From the NCBI RefSeq assembly GCF_013184525.1, contig NZ_JAAOIZ010000004.1, forward strand, positions 620,001 through 684,000: a DNA stretch of 64,000 nt. Reading direction: 5' to 3'. The position numbers and the translations under genes are program-made. The stretch comes from Chryseobacterium sp. LAM-KRS1. Lineage in GTDB: Bacteria; Bacteroidota; Bacteroidia; Flavobacteriales; Weeksellaceae. Under the pieces are notes generated by a model that was not told the DNA's origin, searched no databases, and saw nothing but the letters and a program-made list of their open reading frames with translations. Shown here one piece after another: positions 31,140-39,350 of the stretch (the first letter of the stretch is position 1; every line of letters begins with the position of its first letter).

Positions 31140-33128
31140 ATGAACAATAAAGGATTTAACTGGTTTTTTCCAATTGCGATCATAGCTCTTTTGTTATTTT
31201 TTGGATCCAACTTTTTAGGAGACAACAGCGCAAAAGCTATTGATGAAGACGGTTTCTTCAGAGAAATGCAATCGGGAAAAGTTCAGAATATTATTATATA
31301 TAAAGACACTGAAAAGGCTGATGTATTTTTAACTCAGGCTGCTAAAACAGCAATGGTGAATAAAAACACCAAAGAAAACAATCCTTTGTCAGCATTCGAT
31401 ATGGCTCCTAAAGCTGATTACACAGTGAAATACGGAGATCTTCAGCTTTTCCTTCAAAAATTTGATCAGATAAAAGCAGAAAATGCGGCTATTAAAACAA
31501 CTAAAGATTATGGAGCGGGTAAAAATCCTTTCATGGATATTTTATTCTCTGCATTGATATGGATTGCTATTTTAGGATTATTTTACTTCCTTCTTTTCAG
31601 AAAGATGGGGGGAGGTGGAGGTCCTGGAGGACAAATCTTCTCTATCGGTAAATCTAAGGCAAAACTTTTTGACGAAAAAGAAAGAATTCAGGTAACATTT
31701 AAAGATGTAGCAGGATTAGAAGGAGCAAAAGAAGAGGTACAAGAAGTTGTAGATTTTCTTAAAAACTCTGAAAAATATACAAAACTGGGAGGTAAAATTC
31801 CAAAAGGAGTTCTTTTGGTAGGGCCTCCGGGAACTGGTAAAACATTATTGGCGAAAGCAGTAGCCGGAGAAGCAAAAGTACCTTTCTTTTCGCTTTCGGG
31901 TTCAGACTTTGTTGAAATGTTTGTAGGAGTTGGGGCGTCAAGAGTAAGAGACCTTTTTGCTCAGGCGAAAGCTAAATCTCCTGCCATTATCTTTATTGAT
32001 GAGATCGATGCTATTGGACGTGCGAGAGGAAAAAATAATTTCTCAGGAGGAAATGACGAAAGAGAAAATACCCTCAATCAACTTCTTACAGAAATGGACG
32101 GCTTCGGGACTGATACCAATGTTATTGTAATGGCTGCTACCAACAGGGCTGATATTTTAGATAAAGCTTTAATGAGGGCAGGGCGTTTTGACCGTTCAAT
32201 CTTTGTAGACCTTCCGGAATTACACGAAAGAAGACAGATTTTTGATGTTCACTTAAAGAAAATCAAACTGGATGATAATGTGGACAGAGAGTTTTTAGCA
32301 AAACAAACTCCTGGTTTCAGCGGAGCCGATATTGCCAATGTTTGTAACGAGGCAGCACTGATTGCAGCAAGAAATAACCATACTTCGGTGACAAAACAAG
32401 ATTTTCTTGATGCGGTAGACAGAATTATTGGAGGTCTTGAAAAGAAAAATAAAGCAATAAAACCTTCTGAAAAGAAAAGAGTTGCTTATCATGAAGCCGG
32501 TCACGCAACCATTTCATGGTTGGTAGAACACGCTTCTCCACTTTTAAAAGTAACGATCGTTCCAAGAGGACGTTCCCTGGGAGCAGCATGGTATCTTCCG
32601 GAAGAAAGGCAGCTTACTACTACTGAGCAGATGCTGGATGAAATGTGTGCAACTCTGGGAGGTAGAGCAGCAGAGCAAGTAATATTCAATAATATTTCTA
32701 CCGGTGCATTATCTGACCTTGAAACAGTAACGAAAAGAGCTCAGGCTATGGTTACAATCTACGGATTGAGTCCAAATATCGGTAACATTTCGTACTATGA
32801 TAGCTCAGGACAGTCGGAATACAATTTTGGAAAACCTTACTCTGAGGAAACTGCGAATAAGATTGACGTAGAGATCAAATCGATTATCGAAAATCAATAT
32901 GCACGTGCAGTACAGATCCTTACAGAAAACAAAGATAAGCTGGATGCTCTGGCAGGTAAACTTCTGGAAAAAGAGGTAATCTTCCGTGAGGATTTAGAAG
33001 AAATATTCGGTAAAAGAGCCTGGGATCCTGAGTTGACGGAAAGACCCGTAACGAATACAATTCCTCTAATCAAGGATAAAGAAGAAGAAAGTGAGATTCA
33101 GGCTCCGGAAAGCCCGACTCAACTTTAA
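31140..33128 (+). CDS. ftsH: ATP-dependent zinc metalloprotease FtsH
   Basis: This 662-residue membrane-anchored AAA+ protease degrades misfolded membrane proteins and some regulators. An N-terminal transmembrane helix (about 5-23) is followed by a periplasmic domain of about 110 residues and a second helix near 127-149. The AAA module has Walker [14 protein letters not shown] near 226, Walker [16 protein letters not shown] and the pore motif FVGVGA. The second-region-of-homology Arg sits in [10 protein letters not shown]. The peptidase domain holds the zinc site HEAGH near 451. The acidic tail [15 protein letters not shown] is typical of flavobacterial forms. A terminator follows. Confidence 0.97.
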   Translation: MNNKGFNWFFPIAIIALLLFFGSNFLGDNSAKAIDEDGFFREMQSGKVQNIIIYKDTEKADVFLTQAAKTAMVNKNTKENNPLSAFDMAPKADYTVKYGDLQLFLQKFDQIKAENAAIKTTKDYGAGKNPFMDILFSALIWIAILGLFYFLLFRKMGGGGGPGGQIFSIGKSKAKLFDEKERIQVTFKDVAGLEGAKEEVQEVVDFLKNSEKYTKLGGKIPKGVLLVGPPGTGKTLLAKAVAGEAKVPFFSLSGSDFVEMFVGVGASRVRDLFAQAKAKSPAIIFIDEIDAIGRARGKNNFSGGNDERENTLNQLLTEMDGFGTDTNVIVMAATNRADILDKALMRAGRFDRSIFVDLPELHERRQIFDVHLKKIKLDDNVDREFLAKQTPGFSGADIANVCNEAALIAARNNHTSVTKQDFLDAVDRIIGGLEKKNKAIKPSEKKRVAYHEAGHATISWLVEHASPLLKVTIVPRGRSLGAAWYLPEERQLTTTEQMLDEMCATLGGRAAEQVIFNNISTGALSDLETVTKRAQAMVTIYGLSPNIGNISYYDSSGQSEYNFGKPYSEETANKIDVEIKSIIENQYARAVQILTENKDKLDALAGKLLEKEVIFREDLEEIFGKRAWDPELTERPVTNTIPLIKDKEEESEIQAPESPTQL

Positions 33129-33152
33129 GATTCTTAAAAAATAAAAGAAATA

Positions 33153-33186
33153 AAACCTGGTAATTTCAAAATTGCCAGGTTTTTTC
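33153..33186 (+). terminator. Terminator after ftsH
   Basis: AAACCTGGTAAT pairs with ATTGCCAGGTTT (one G-U pair) and runs on into a T tract ending near 33185. Confidence 0.85.
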
Positions 33187-33229
33187 ATATTTAAACGTAC
33201 ATTTTTGGAATCAATTATAATTTATTTTC

Positions 33230-33237
33230 TATTTTTG
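33230..33237 (+). promoter_or_regulatory. Promoter box TATTTTTG before the LUD-cdsA-psd operon
   Basis: It matches TAnnTTTG, lies downstream of the ftsH terminator and ends 26 bases before the TTG start of the LUD gene. This separates the LUD-cdsA-psd unit from ftsH. Confidence 0.5.
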
Positions 33238-33263
33238 TATAAAGTTGACTAAAAAACATTAAG

Positions 33264-33845
33264 TTGAGTTTATTTAAAAAAATTGTAAGCAAACTAACTA
33301 ACCAACCCGAGGAAGATGACAACCAAAGTTTGGAAAAGCTAGGGGATTCGCTGAAAAATGCAGATCTCGATTATAAGTTTGCGCAATTATTTACGCATTC
33401 GGGGGGATTTTTTAATTATTGTGCAGATGAAGCGGAGGCTCTACAAACTTTGAATCAAATCATTAAAATAGAGGGCATTCACAATATATTTTGTTGGGAT
33501 AAGGAACTTCAGAATTTTTTGAATGTTGTAAAAAGTCCCTTTACTTCAGAGCTGGAACATTCCAACGATGCTGCATTTATAACCTGTGAGTATCTGATTG
33601 CTTACGATGGAAGAATTATGCTGTCGCACAATAACATTCTCCATTATCATTCGTCGAGACTACCCAGTAAGATTATTATCATGGCTAACGTATCTCAGAT
33701 CGTTAATAACCTGAATGACGCCATGGGAAAAATAAAGCGTAACGGGAATATTAAAAACCTGACTTCAATCAGCGGAAGCCAGTCAAAATTAGATACATCC
33801 TCTAATTCCAATACAAAACTGTTTTTATTGCTGCTTGAAGATTAA
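33264..33845 (+). CDS. LUD domain protein (LutC/YkgG-like), TTG start
   Basis: This 193-residue protein resembles the LUD (lactate utilisation) family. It has SLFKKIVSKLTN at the start, then FTHSGGFFNYCADEAEALQTL, a central ITCEYLIAYDGRIMLSHNN and LPSKIIIMANVSQIVNNLNDA. The only plausible start is TTG 33264, since the next in-frame Met is about 118 residues in. LUD proteins of the LutC type serve L-lactate oxidation, but no lutA or lutB is nearby. In Bacteroidota this gene sits between ftsH and cdsA, and its job there is not known to me. It has no signal peptide. Confidence 0.82.
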   Translation: MSLFKKIVSKLTNQPEEDDNQSLEKLGDSLKNADLDYKFAQLFTHSGGFFNYCADEAEALQTLNQIIKIEGIHNIFCWDKELQNFLNVVKSPFTSELEHSNDAAFITCEYLIAYDGRIMLSHNNILHYHSSRLPSKIIIMANVSQIVNNLNDAMGKIKRNGNIKNLTSISGSQSKLDTSSNSNTKLFLLLLED

Positions 33846-33869
33846 GCATCAATTTCTAAATTATACATT

Positions 33870-34742
33870 TTGGACAAAAATCTCATTCAAAGAACCATTT
33901 CAGGGATTGTGTACGTTGCGGTTATTATCCTTTGTGCAACTCCACTCGGAGCCCAACTGATCAATACCATATCTCCGGAACTCGTTAAACAGCAATACCT
34001 GTACTACGGTTTAATAACATTTTTAATGCTGGTGGGTTCATGGGAGTGTGTGAAGATCATGAAGTTTGGAAAAGGATATGAAAAGTGGGTTGTTTTTCCC
34101 GTTATTGCGGTTATCTTTTACATGTTTTCCAAAAGATACTTCTATCATGATTTCTTTTTTGATTTCAGGCTAAGCGAAATATTGGCATTATCATTAATAG
34201 GGATAGCTGTAGTTACTTTATTTAAGTATCCTACAGAATTATACTACGATAGCGGGAAATTGATTTTTACGGTCATTTACGTTGCACTGCCTTTTAGCTT
34301 TGCTCTGGGACTTCCAAAATATTCTAATTTTGATAATTCGTTTTCTTTAGAAGTGTTGTTCCTGTTTATTCTGATCTGGAGCAGTGATACATTTGCCTAT
34401 CTTACGGGAAAATTTTTTGGAAAACATAAAATGGCACCTAAGATATCTCCTAAAAAAACCTGGGAAGGTTATGCGGGAGGTGTTATTCTCACATTAGTAT
34501 TGTCTTACTTTATTGAAAAATATCAACACGATCTGCGTGGAAACTGGATCGTTGTAGGTTTTCTCGTCGCTTCATTTGCTCCGCTTGGAGATCTGGTAGA
34601 AAGCCAGCTTAAAAGAAGTTTTGGCGTTAAGGACAGCGGAAACATTATTCCGGGGCACGGAGGTGTATTAGATAGACTGGATAGTTTTATAATCTGCGTT
34701 CCTGTTGTATATTTGTACTTTATTTTAGAAAAATTTATTTAA
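33870..34742 (+). CDS. cdsA: Phosphatidate cytidylyltransferase, TTG start
   Basis: This 290-residue inner-membrane enzyme makes CDP-diacylglycerol from phosphatidate and CTP, the branch point of phospholipid synthesis. It has about seven or eight transmembrane helices and the C-terminal CdsA signature: SQLKRSFGVKDSGNIIPGH followed by GGVLDRLDSF, with conserved Asp residues that bind metal. The start is TTG at 33870 (DKNLIQRTISGIVYV after the initiator), since the next Met is 52 residues in and past the first helix. It lies between the LUD gene and the decarboxylase, an apparent phospholipid operon. Confidence 0.95.
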   Translation: MDKNLIQRTISGIVYVAVIILCATPLGAQLINTISPELVKQQYLYYGLITFLMLVGSWECVKIMKFGKGYEKWVVFPVIAVIFYMFSKRYFYHDFFFDFRLSEILALSLIGIAVVTLFKYPTELYYDSGKLIFTVIYVALPFSFALGLPKYSNFDNSFSLEVLFLFILIWSSDTFAYLTGKFFGKHKMAPKISPKKTWEGYAGGVILTLVLSYFIEKYQHDLRGNWIVVGFLVASFAPLGDLVESQLKRSFGVKDSGNIIPGHGGVLDRLDSFIICVPVVYLYFILEKFI

Positions 34743-34746
34743 ACTC

Positions 34747-35400
34747 ATGAAATTACATAGAGAATCGAAAGGAACGATCACTGTAGCAACCATCCTTTTC
34801 ATCATTATTGGTGTTGCAGCAATTTATTTTCTTAAAATGTGGTCGCTTTTGATCATTATGCCTTTATTGGTTGTATACAGCCTTATATTTTGGTTTTTCA
34901 GAGTTCCCAACCGGGAAATTCTTGATCATAAAGAGAATGTGATTGCACCGGTAGATGGGAAAGTGGTTATGATTAAAGAAGTTGAAGAAACGGAATTTCT
35001 GAAGGGGAAGGCAATACAGGTTTCTATCTTCATGTCACCCCTGAATGTGCATATTTGCAGATATCCCGTTTCCGGAGAGGTGATCTATAAAAAATACCAT
35101 CCTGGAAAATATTTGGTAGCATGGCACGAAAAGTCTTCTACTGAAAATGAAAGAACAACTGTGGCGATAGAAAGTTTAACGAATCACAAAGTTGTTTTCA
35201 GGCAGATTGCAGGTTATGTAGCGAGAAGAATTGTTTTCTATTGTAATGAAGGAGATCAGGCAAAAGCAGGGCACGAATTTGGATTTATAAAATTCGGTTC
35301 AAGAATGGATGTTTTCTTACCATTGGACACGGAGATTATTTGTAAAATCGGAGATATCACAAAAGGAGGGTTGGATATCATTGCTAAAATGAAAGAGTAA
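34747..35400 (+). CDS. psd: Phosphatidylserine decarboxylase (short PSD-B-like form)
   Basis: This 217-residue membrane-associated enzyme turns phosphatidylserine into phosphatidylethanolamine. Two N-terminal hydrophobic segments (about 12-50) anchor it. The catalytic domain has VIAPVDGKVVMIKEV, QVSIFMSPLNVHICRYPVSG and the self-cleavage site in GFIKFGSRMDVFLP. The Gly-Ser bond there is cut to give the small alpha chain with an N-terminal pyruvoyl group. The short length without a long N-terminus is usual for Bacteroidota and archaeal-type members. It starts 4 bases after cdsA, whose product feeds phosphatidylserine synthesis. An imperfect terminator follows. Confidence 0.93.
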   Translation: MKLHRESKGTITVATILFIIIGVAAIYFLKMWSLLIIMPLLVVYSLIFWFFRVPNREILDHKENVIAPVDGKVVMIKEVEETEFLKGKAIQVSIFMSPLNVHICRYPVSGEVIYKKYHPGKYLVAWHEKSSTENERTTVAIESLTNHKVVFRQIAGYVARRIVFYCNEGDQAKAGHEFGFIKFGSRMDVFLPLDTEIICKIGDITKGGLDIIAKMKE

Positions 35401-35418
35401 TTTCAATCAATAAAATAC

Positions 35419-35449
35419 AAAAGCAGTTTCAGGAGAAGCTGTTTTTTTT
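35419..35449 (+). terminator. Imperfect terminator after psd
   Basis: A hairpin with a bulge (AAAAGCAGTTTC against GAAGCTGTTTT) is followed by a run of eight T's. It lies 18 bases beyond the psd stop. Confidence 0.55.
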
Positions 35450-35457
35450 GTTTAAGG

Positions 35458-35808
35458 TTAAACCTTAATAAATTTTTTTACCTCGTTTACAAGCTCTAAA
35501 ATAAGCTGTATGGGTAAATCCTTATCCATATCAATTAAAAGGATTTTAAACTTCTTTCTGCCTTCCTGGAGCAATTCCGGAGCATTCAGTCTGTCTCCAT
35601 GATAAAAGCTTACATAATGTTTCTTATATTTTTTGCTGTAATACAAATAGCAAAGCATCTTCTTTTTGTATTTAAAAAAGGGCAATCCAAAGCTTAGTGT
35701 CTCTGTTATGTTATCCGGATCAGATTCCAGGATCTTTTTCCGCAAAAACAAAAGAGTACTTCTATCAGGTTCTTCAATTCTGTAGAAATACTCTTGTATG
35801 GGGTTCAT
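35458..35808 (-). CDS. DUF1801 domain-containing protein
   Basis: This 116-residue protein matches the DUF1801 (YdhG-like) fold: DRSTLLFLRKKILESDPD, then the hallmark ETLSFGLPFFKYKKKMLCYLYY. It continues with YVSFYHGDRLNAPELL and a C-terminal helix NEVKKFIKV. Family members are small cytoplasmic proteins of unknown function, some with an iron-chaperone-like fold. It is 22 bases downstream of the ABC exporter gene on the same strand and may be cotranscribed. Confidence 0.85.
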   Translation of the reverse strand: MNPIQEYFYRIEEPDRSTLLFLRKKILESDPDNITETLSFGLPFFKYKKKMLCYLYYSKKYKKHYVSFYHGDRLNAPELLQEGRKKFKILLIDMDKDLPIQLILELVNEVKKFIKV

Positions 35809-35830
35809 TTTAAATTTAATTTAAAAAGGT

Positions 35831-37669
35831 TTAATCAAAATTCTGGAGTTCAACCAATTTGTGGTAAACACCTCTTTTCGCGATCAGATCGTGGTGGCTT
35901 CCCTGTTCTACGATATCCCCTTTTTCCATCACTACGATCCAGTCTGCTTTTTGTATTGTCGAAAGCCTGTGGGCAATAACCAAAGAGGTTCTGTTTTCCA
36001 TCATTTTCTCGAGAGCATCCTGTACAAACTTTTCAGATTCTGTATCTAATGCTGAAGTTGCTTCATCAAGGATCATAATCGGTGGGTTCTTAAGAACTGC
36101 TCTTGCAATAGAAACCCTTTGTTTCTGCCCTCCGGATAATTTACCACCATCATCTCCGATATTGGTGTCATAACCTTTTGGAAGCTGTGTAATAAAAGTA
36201 TCTGCATTGGCCACTTTAGCAGCTGCGATAACCTCTTCTTTGGTAGCATCAGGTTTACCCATTAAGATGTTGTTATAAACAGAATCATTGAAAAGAACGG
36301 ATTCCTGGGTTACCATGCCTAATAGCTTTCTGTACTCCTGTAGCTTCAGGTGTTTGATATCAACATTGTCAATTAAAATTTCACCTTCGGAAACATCATA
36401 GAAACGGGCAAGCAGGTTGGCTATTGTTGTCTTCCCGCTTCCGCTCTGGCCGACTAAAGCAACTGTTTTTCCCTTTGGAATCGTTAAATTAAAGTTTTTA
36501 AGAATTACATTATCCTTATCATAATAGAATCCGATATTCCTGAATTCAATATTGTTTTCAAGTGTTGTAATAGAAACCGGTGCCGCAATTTCTTCGATTT
36601 TAACATCTGCATCCAGAATTTCCAATACCCTTTTCAGAGAAGCTTCTCCCTTCTGAACATTGGAAATCGAAGTAGATAAACTTTTTGCCGGAGGTAAAAT
36701 CTGGAAAAACATCCCTAAAAATACAAGGAAATCTGCAGGGGAAATACTTTGATCAACAATGATTTGCTTTCCTCCATACCAAGCAATGATCAAAAATGTA
36801 ATAGAGCCCAGGAATTCACTCATTGGCGAAGCCAATTCTTTTTTTCGTCCTAAACTTATAGAGCTGGAAATCCATTTGTGCATCGATTGCATAAATCGGT
36901 TATCCATTATTTTTTCAGCATTAAAGATTTTAATAACCTTTGATGATTTAAGGGTCTCATCCACGATAGAGAATATATTTCCTAATTCATGCTGAGCCTC
37001 ATGAGAGTCTTTTTTAAGGCTTTTTCCGATTAAAGCGATCATTGTTCCCATTACCGGTAAAATAAGTAATGAAAAAAGTGTCATTTCAGGGCTTAAAAAG
37101 AAAAGGGTGATCAAAGTACTGATCAGCATAAACGGTGCATTGATCAGGTCAATTAAACTACCTAAGATATTACCTTCCACTTCACCGACATCATTGGACA
37201 TACGGGACATCAGATCCCCTTTTCTGCTTTCGGTAAAGAATGACACAGGCAATGAAAGTATTTTGCGGTACATCGCACCACGGAGATCCTTGGTAACTCC
37301 CACCCGGTAATTAATTAAAAGAAAAGATCCGAAATAACGGAACGCATTTCTTAAGAGAAACATAAAAGCAGTGACAACGCAAAGCCATGCAAGTACTTTC
37401 AGCGAACCATACTCAGTAACAAGGCTTTGTACATAATAATTGGAGTAGTCTTTTATGTAGGAAAAGAAATCAATAACATCTCCTGAATACACAGGTGCAG
37501 ATTCATATTTCTGCGGTTTTATTGTTCCGAAAAGCATTCCCAGGACCGGAAGGATAGTTCCTAAGGAAGCTATCTGAAACACAGAATACAGGATATTGAA
37601 AAACAAACTTCCGTATATGTATTTCTGGTGAGGCCGTGCGAATTTTAATATTTTTTTATATTCGTTCAT
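35831..37669 (-). CDS. ABC transporter, fused permease/ATPase (MsbA-like)
   Basis: This 612-residue half-transporter has an exporter-type transmembrane domain at about residues 15-345 (six helices, with SRMSNDVGEVEGNILG and FFTESRKGDLMSR). The nucleotide-binding domain is at about 365-605: Walker A VGQSGSGKTTIA, Q-loop VTQESVLFNDS, signature LSGGQKQRVSIARA, Walker B PIMILDEATSALD and H-loop VIAHRLSTI. This layout matches MsbA-type flippases of lipid A or other lipids, and multidrug exporters. Nearness to phospholipid genes fits a lipid role (inference), but substrate cannot be assigned by sequence. It would act as a homodimer in the inner membrane. Confidence 0.94.
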   Translation of the reverse strand: MNEYKKILKFARPHQKYIYGSLFFNILYSVFQIASLGTILPVLGMLFGTIKPQKYESAPVYSGDVIDFFSYIKDYSNYYVQSLVTEYGSLKVLAWLCVVTAFMFLLRNAFRYFGSFLLINYRVGVTKDLRGAMYRKILSLPVSFFTESRKGDLMSRMSNDVGEVEGNILGSLIDLINAPFMLISTLITLFFLSPEMTLFSLLILPVMGTMIALIGKSLKKDSHEAQHELGNIFSIVDETLKSSKVIKIFNAEKIMDNRFMQSMHKWISSSISLGRKKELASPMSEFLGSITFLIIAWYGGKQIIVDQSISPADFLVFLGMFFQILPPAKSLSTSISNVQKGEASLKRVLEILDADVKIEEIAAPVSITTLENNIEFRNIGFYYDKDNVILKNFNLTIPKGKTVALVGQSGSGKTTIANLLARFYDVSEGEILIDNVDIKHLKLQEYRKLLGMVTQESVLFNDSVYNNILMGKPDATKEEVIAAAKVANADTFITQLPKGYDTNIGDDGGKLSGGQKQRVSIARAVLKNPPIMILDEATSALDTESEKFVQDALEKMMENRTSLVIAHRLSTIQKADWIVVMEKGDIVEQGSHHDLIAKRGVYHKLVELQNFD

Positions 37670-37721
37670 TAATGAAAAATTGGAAAGGCAAAATTAGGTA
37701 TTTTTAAAAGAGTAGACGATC

Positions 37722-38645
37722 TTAATTGAATTTTACTTTATCGTTATATTTTGGTGTAAAATTCTTTGGTCCTAATTTCTCAAAAGTTTTCCCAAGGTTA
37801 TTGATGATTTGGGTCAGGTTATTGAAATCTACAACGGATACATCGTCGCTTTCATTGTGATAATGTGTTGCTTTGGTCATGTCAACTGTAGAGAACGAGT
37901 GTGCAATGATTTTCTTTTTAACAAAGCTTACGTTATCGGATCTGTAGAATAACTGTTGTGTGGCATATGGATCAGGATATATTTTCAAGCCGTTTGCTGC
38001 ATGTTGATTAAACAATTCATCAAGATCAGAAAATTCATCACCTGTCATAAAGAGGGCATTTTTTCCGAATTGTGATTCTGTAGCTACCATTTCAAAATTA
38101 AAGAGGGCAGACATGTTATTATAAATAGGATCAAGATCCTTGTTAGTTGAAATCGCCCTTGAACCTAACATTCCTTTCTCTTCTCCGTTAAAAGCAATAA
38201 ATGCCATTGAAAATTCAGGAGTTTTATTTTTGAAATAATCTGCGATTCCTACAAGAGTGGTAATTCCGCTTGCATCATCGTCTGCCCCATTGTAGATGTT
38301 ATCACCACTTTTTTTACTGGTGCCGATATGATCAAAATGTCCTGAGAAGCCTAAATACTTGTCGCTTTTTCCTTTTTTGATACCACAAACGTTATAAACG
38401 GTTTTCCCTTTATAATCAAAAGGGACAAGGTAAGAGTTCCCGGTGCAGTATTCTAAGTTGTTTTCTTTAAAAAGTTTGGCAATATATTGGGCGGCATTGT
38501 CGTTTTCCGGGGTCCCGATTTCCCGGCCCTTCATTTCATCAGATGCCAGTGTGGAAAGAACAGTTGTTACTGTACTTTTCTGAACTTCCTGGGCAAAGGT
38601 AATTACTGAGAAAAACGAGAATGCGAGATAAGTTAATTTTTTCAT
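37722..38645 (-). CDS. Secreted M28 family metallopeptidase
   Basis: I choose ATG 38645 (307 residues), which gives a proper signal peptide (KKLTYLAFSFFSVITFAQ). The frame opens to 38696, but those residues are not signal-like. The co-catalytic zinc site residues of clan MH are visible: GFSGHFDHIGTS, NGADDDASGITTLVGIADY, FIAFNGEEKGMLGSRA with the catalytic Glu pair, NFEMVAT, and His in YHNESDDVSVVDF. This marks an aminopeptidase-type M28 enzyme in the periplasm or outside the cell. No sorting domain is present. It is a single gene and is separated from DUF4293 by a terminator. Confidence 0.92.
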   Translation of the reverse strand: MKKLTYLAFSFFSVITFAQEVQKSTVTTVLSTLASDEMKGREIGTPENDNAAQYIAKLFKENNLEYCTGNSYLVPFDYKGKTVYNVCGIKKGKSDKYLGFSGHFDHIGTSKKSGDNIYNGADDDASGITTLVGIADYFKNKTPEFSMAFIAFNGEEKGMLGSRAISTNKDLDPIYNNMSALFNFEMVATESQFGKNALFMTGDEFSDLDELFNQHAANGLKIYPDPYATQQLFYRSDNVSFVKKKIIAHSFSTVDMTKATHYHNESDDVSVVDFNNLTQIINNLGKTFEKLGPKNFTPKYNDKVKFN

Positions 38646-38771
38646 TGGAGTCCTGTTATATAAGTATATGTCGTTGAAACATAGAAAATGTTGCATTGAT
38701 TTTAAAAAAAATATGGAGAGATAAGAAGGAAATACAGAAATTGAAAACTTAATCTTGGTCTAAAAGAAAAA

Positions 38772-38793
38772 AACAGCTTCAAAAGAAGCTGTT
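38772..38793 (-). terminator. Terminator after the DUF4293 gene
   Basis: A perfect 9-bp stem, AACAGCTTC (38772-38780) with GAAGCTGTT (38785-38793), and a 4-base loop. On the minus strand it is followed by a T-rich tract. Confidence 0.8.
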
Positions 38794-38817
38794 CTTACTC
38801 AAAAAATCGTTGTAAGG

Positions 38818-39207
38818 TTATCGAAGTCTGTCTACAGATTTTACGAGCCTCTCATCTTTACGGATATATATGTTTGCAATAAACAAACAGATAATCGCGA
38901 TTAATGGAAAAACAGGCTCAATACCCTTCTCAGGAAATTCAATTCCTCCGGATAAATTTAGTAGCCAATAAGCCAATACACCAATCAACAAAGCGTTTAT
39001 AATGATGCTGATTGTATTCAGCAAAATTTGTCTTTTTCTGTTTTTAAAGCTGAATACACTTAGTAATCCAACTAAAACAAGTACAATACATGCACTGTCT
39101 ACTACAGGAATGTTACCAAATACAGCAACATCTTGTCCTGTGATGAAAAGAAAAACAGCAGCTAAAACTGCCAGAAAAATCCATATAGTTTGTATTCTTT
39201 GTAGCAT
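38818..39207 (-). CDS. DUF4293 family membrane protein
   Basis: This 129-residue protein has four predicted transmembrane helices (IWIFLAVLAAVFLFITG, ACIVLVLVGLLSVFSF, LNTISIIINALLIGVLAYW, FPLIAIICLFIANIYIR). The N-terminal MLQRIQTIWIFLA and the C-terminal RKDERLVKSVDRLR match DUF4293, a Bacteroidota-restricted family. The start MLQRIQT is well conserved. Function is unknown. It is divergent from rho and has a promoter with both boxes at good spacing (39226-39256). Confidence 0.88.
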   Translation of the reverse strand: MLQRIQTIWIFLAVLAAVFLFITGQDVAVFGNIPVVDSACIVLVLVGLLSVFSFKNRKRQILLNTISIIINALLIGVLAYWLLNLSGGIEFPEKGIEPVFPLIAIICLFIANIYIRKDERLVKSVDRLR

Positions 39208-39225
39208 TGAATATTAAATTCTTGG

Positions 39226-39256
39226 CAAAAATAACATAAATTTTGCACAATTCAAA
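39226..39256 (-). promoter_or_regulatory. Bacteroidota-type promoter for DUF4293
   Basis: Read on the minus strand: TTTG (39256-39253), 19 bases, then TATTTTTG (39233-39226), which fits the -33/-7 consensus well. The box ends 18 bases before the ATG at 39207. Confidence 0.65.
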
Positions 39257-39272
39257 AATAAGTGTAGATTTG
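39242..39272 (+). promoter_or_regulatory. Bacteroidota-type promoter for rho
   Basis: TTTG (39242-39245), 19 bases, then TAGATTTG (39265-39272) matches the -33/-7 consensus. It overlaps the divergent DUF4293 promoter. A 78-base untranslated leader follows before the rho ATG, enough for autoregulation as known for rho in other bacteria (inference). Confidence 0.65.
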
Positions 39273-39350
39273 CATTATACAATGTACTTGAAAACAAAAG
39301 TCACCGGACTTACTTTTCTTACTCACAATTAATTACATTTTTACATACAT

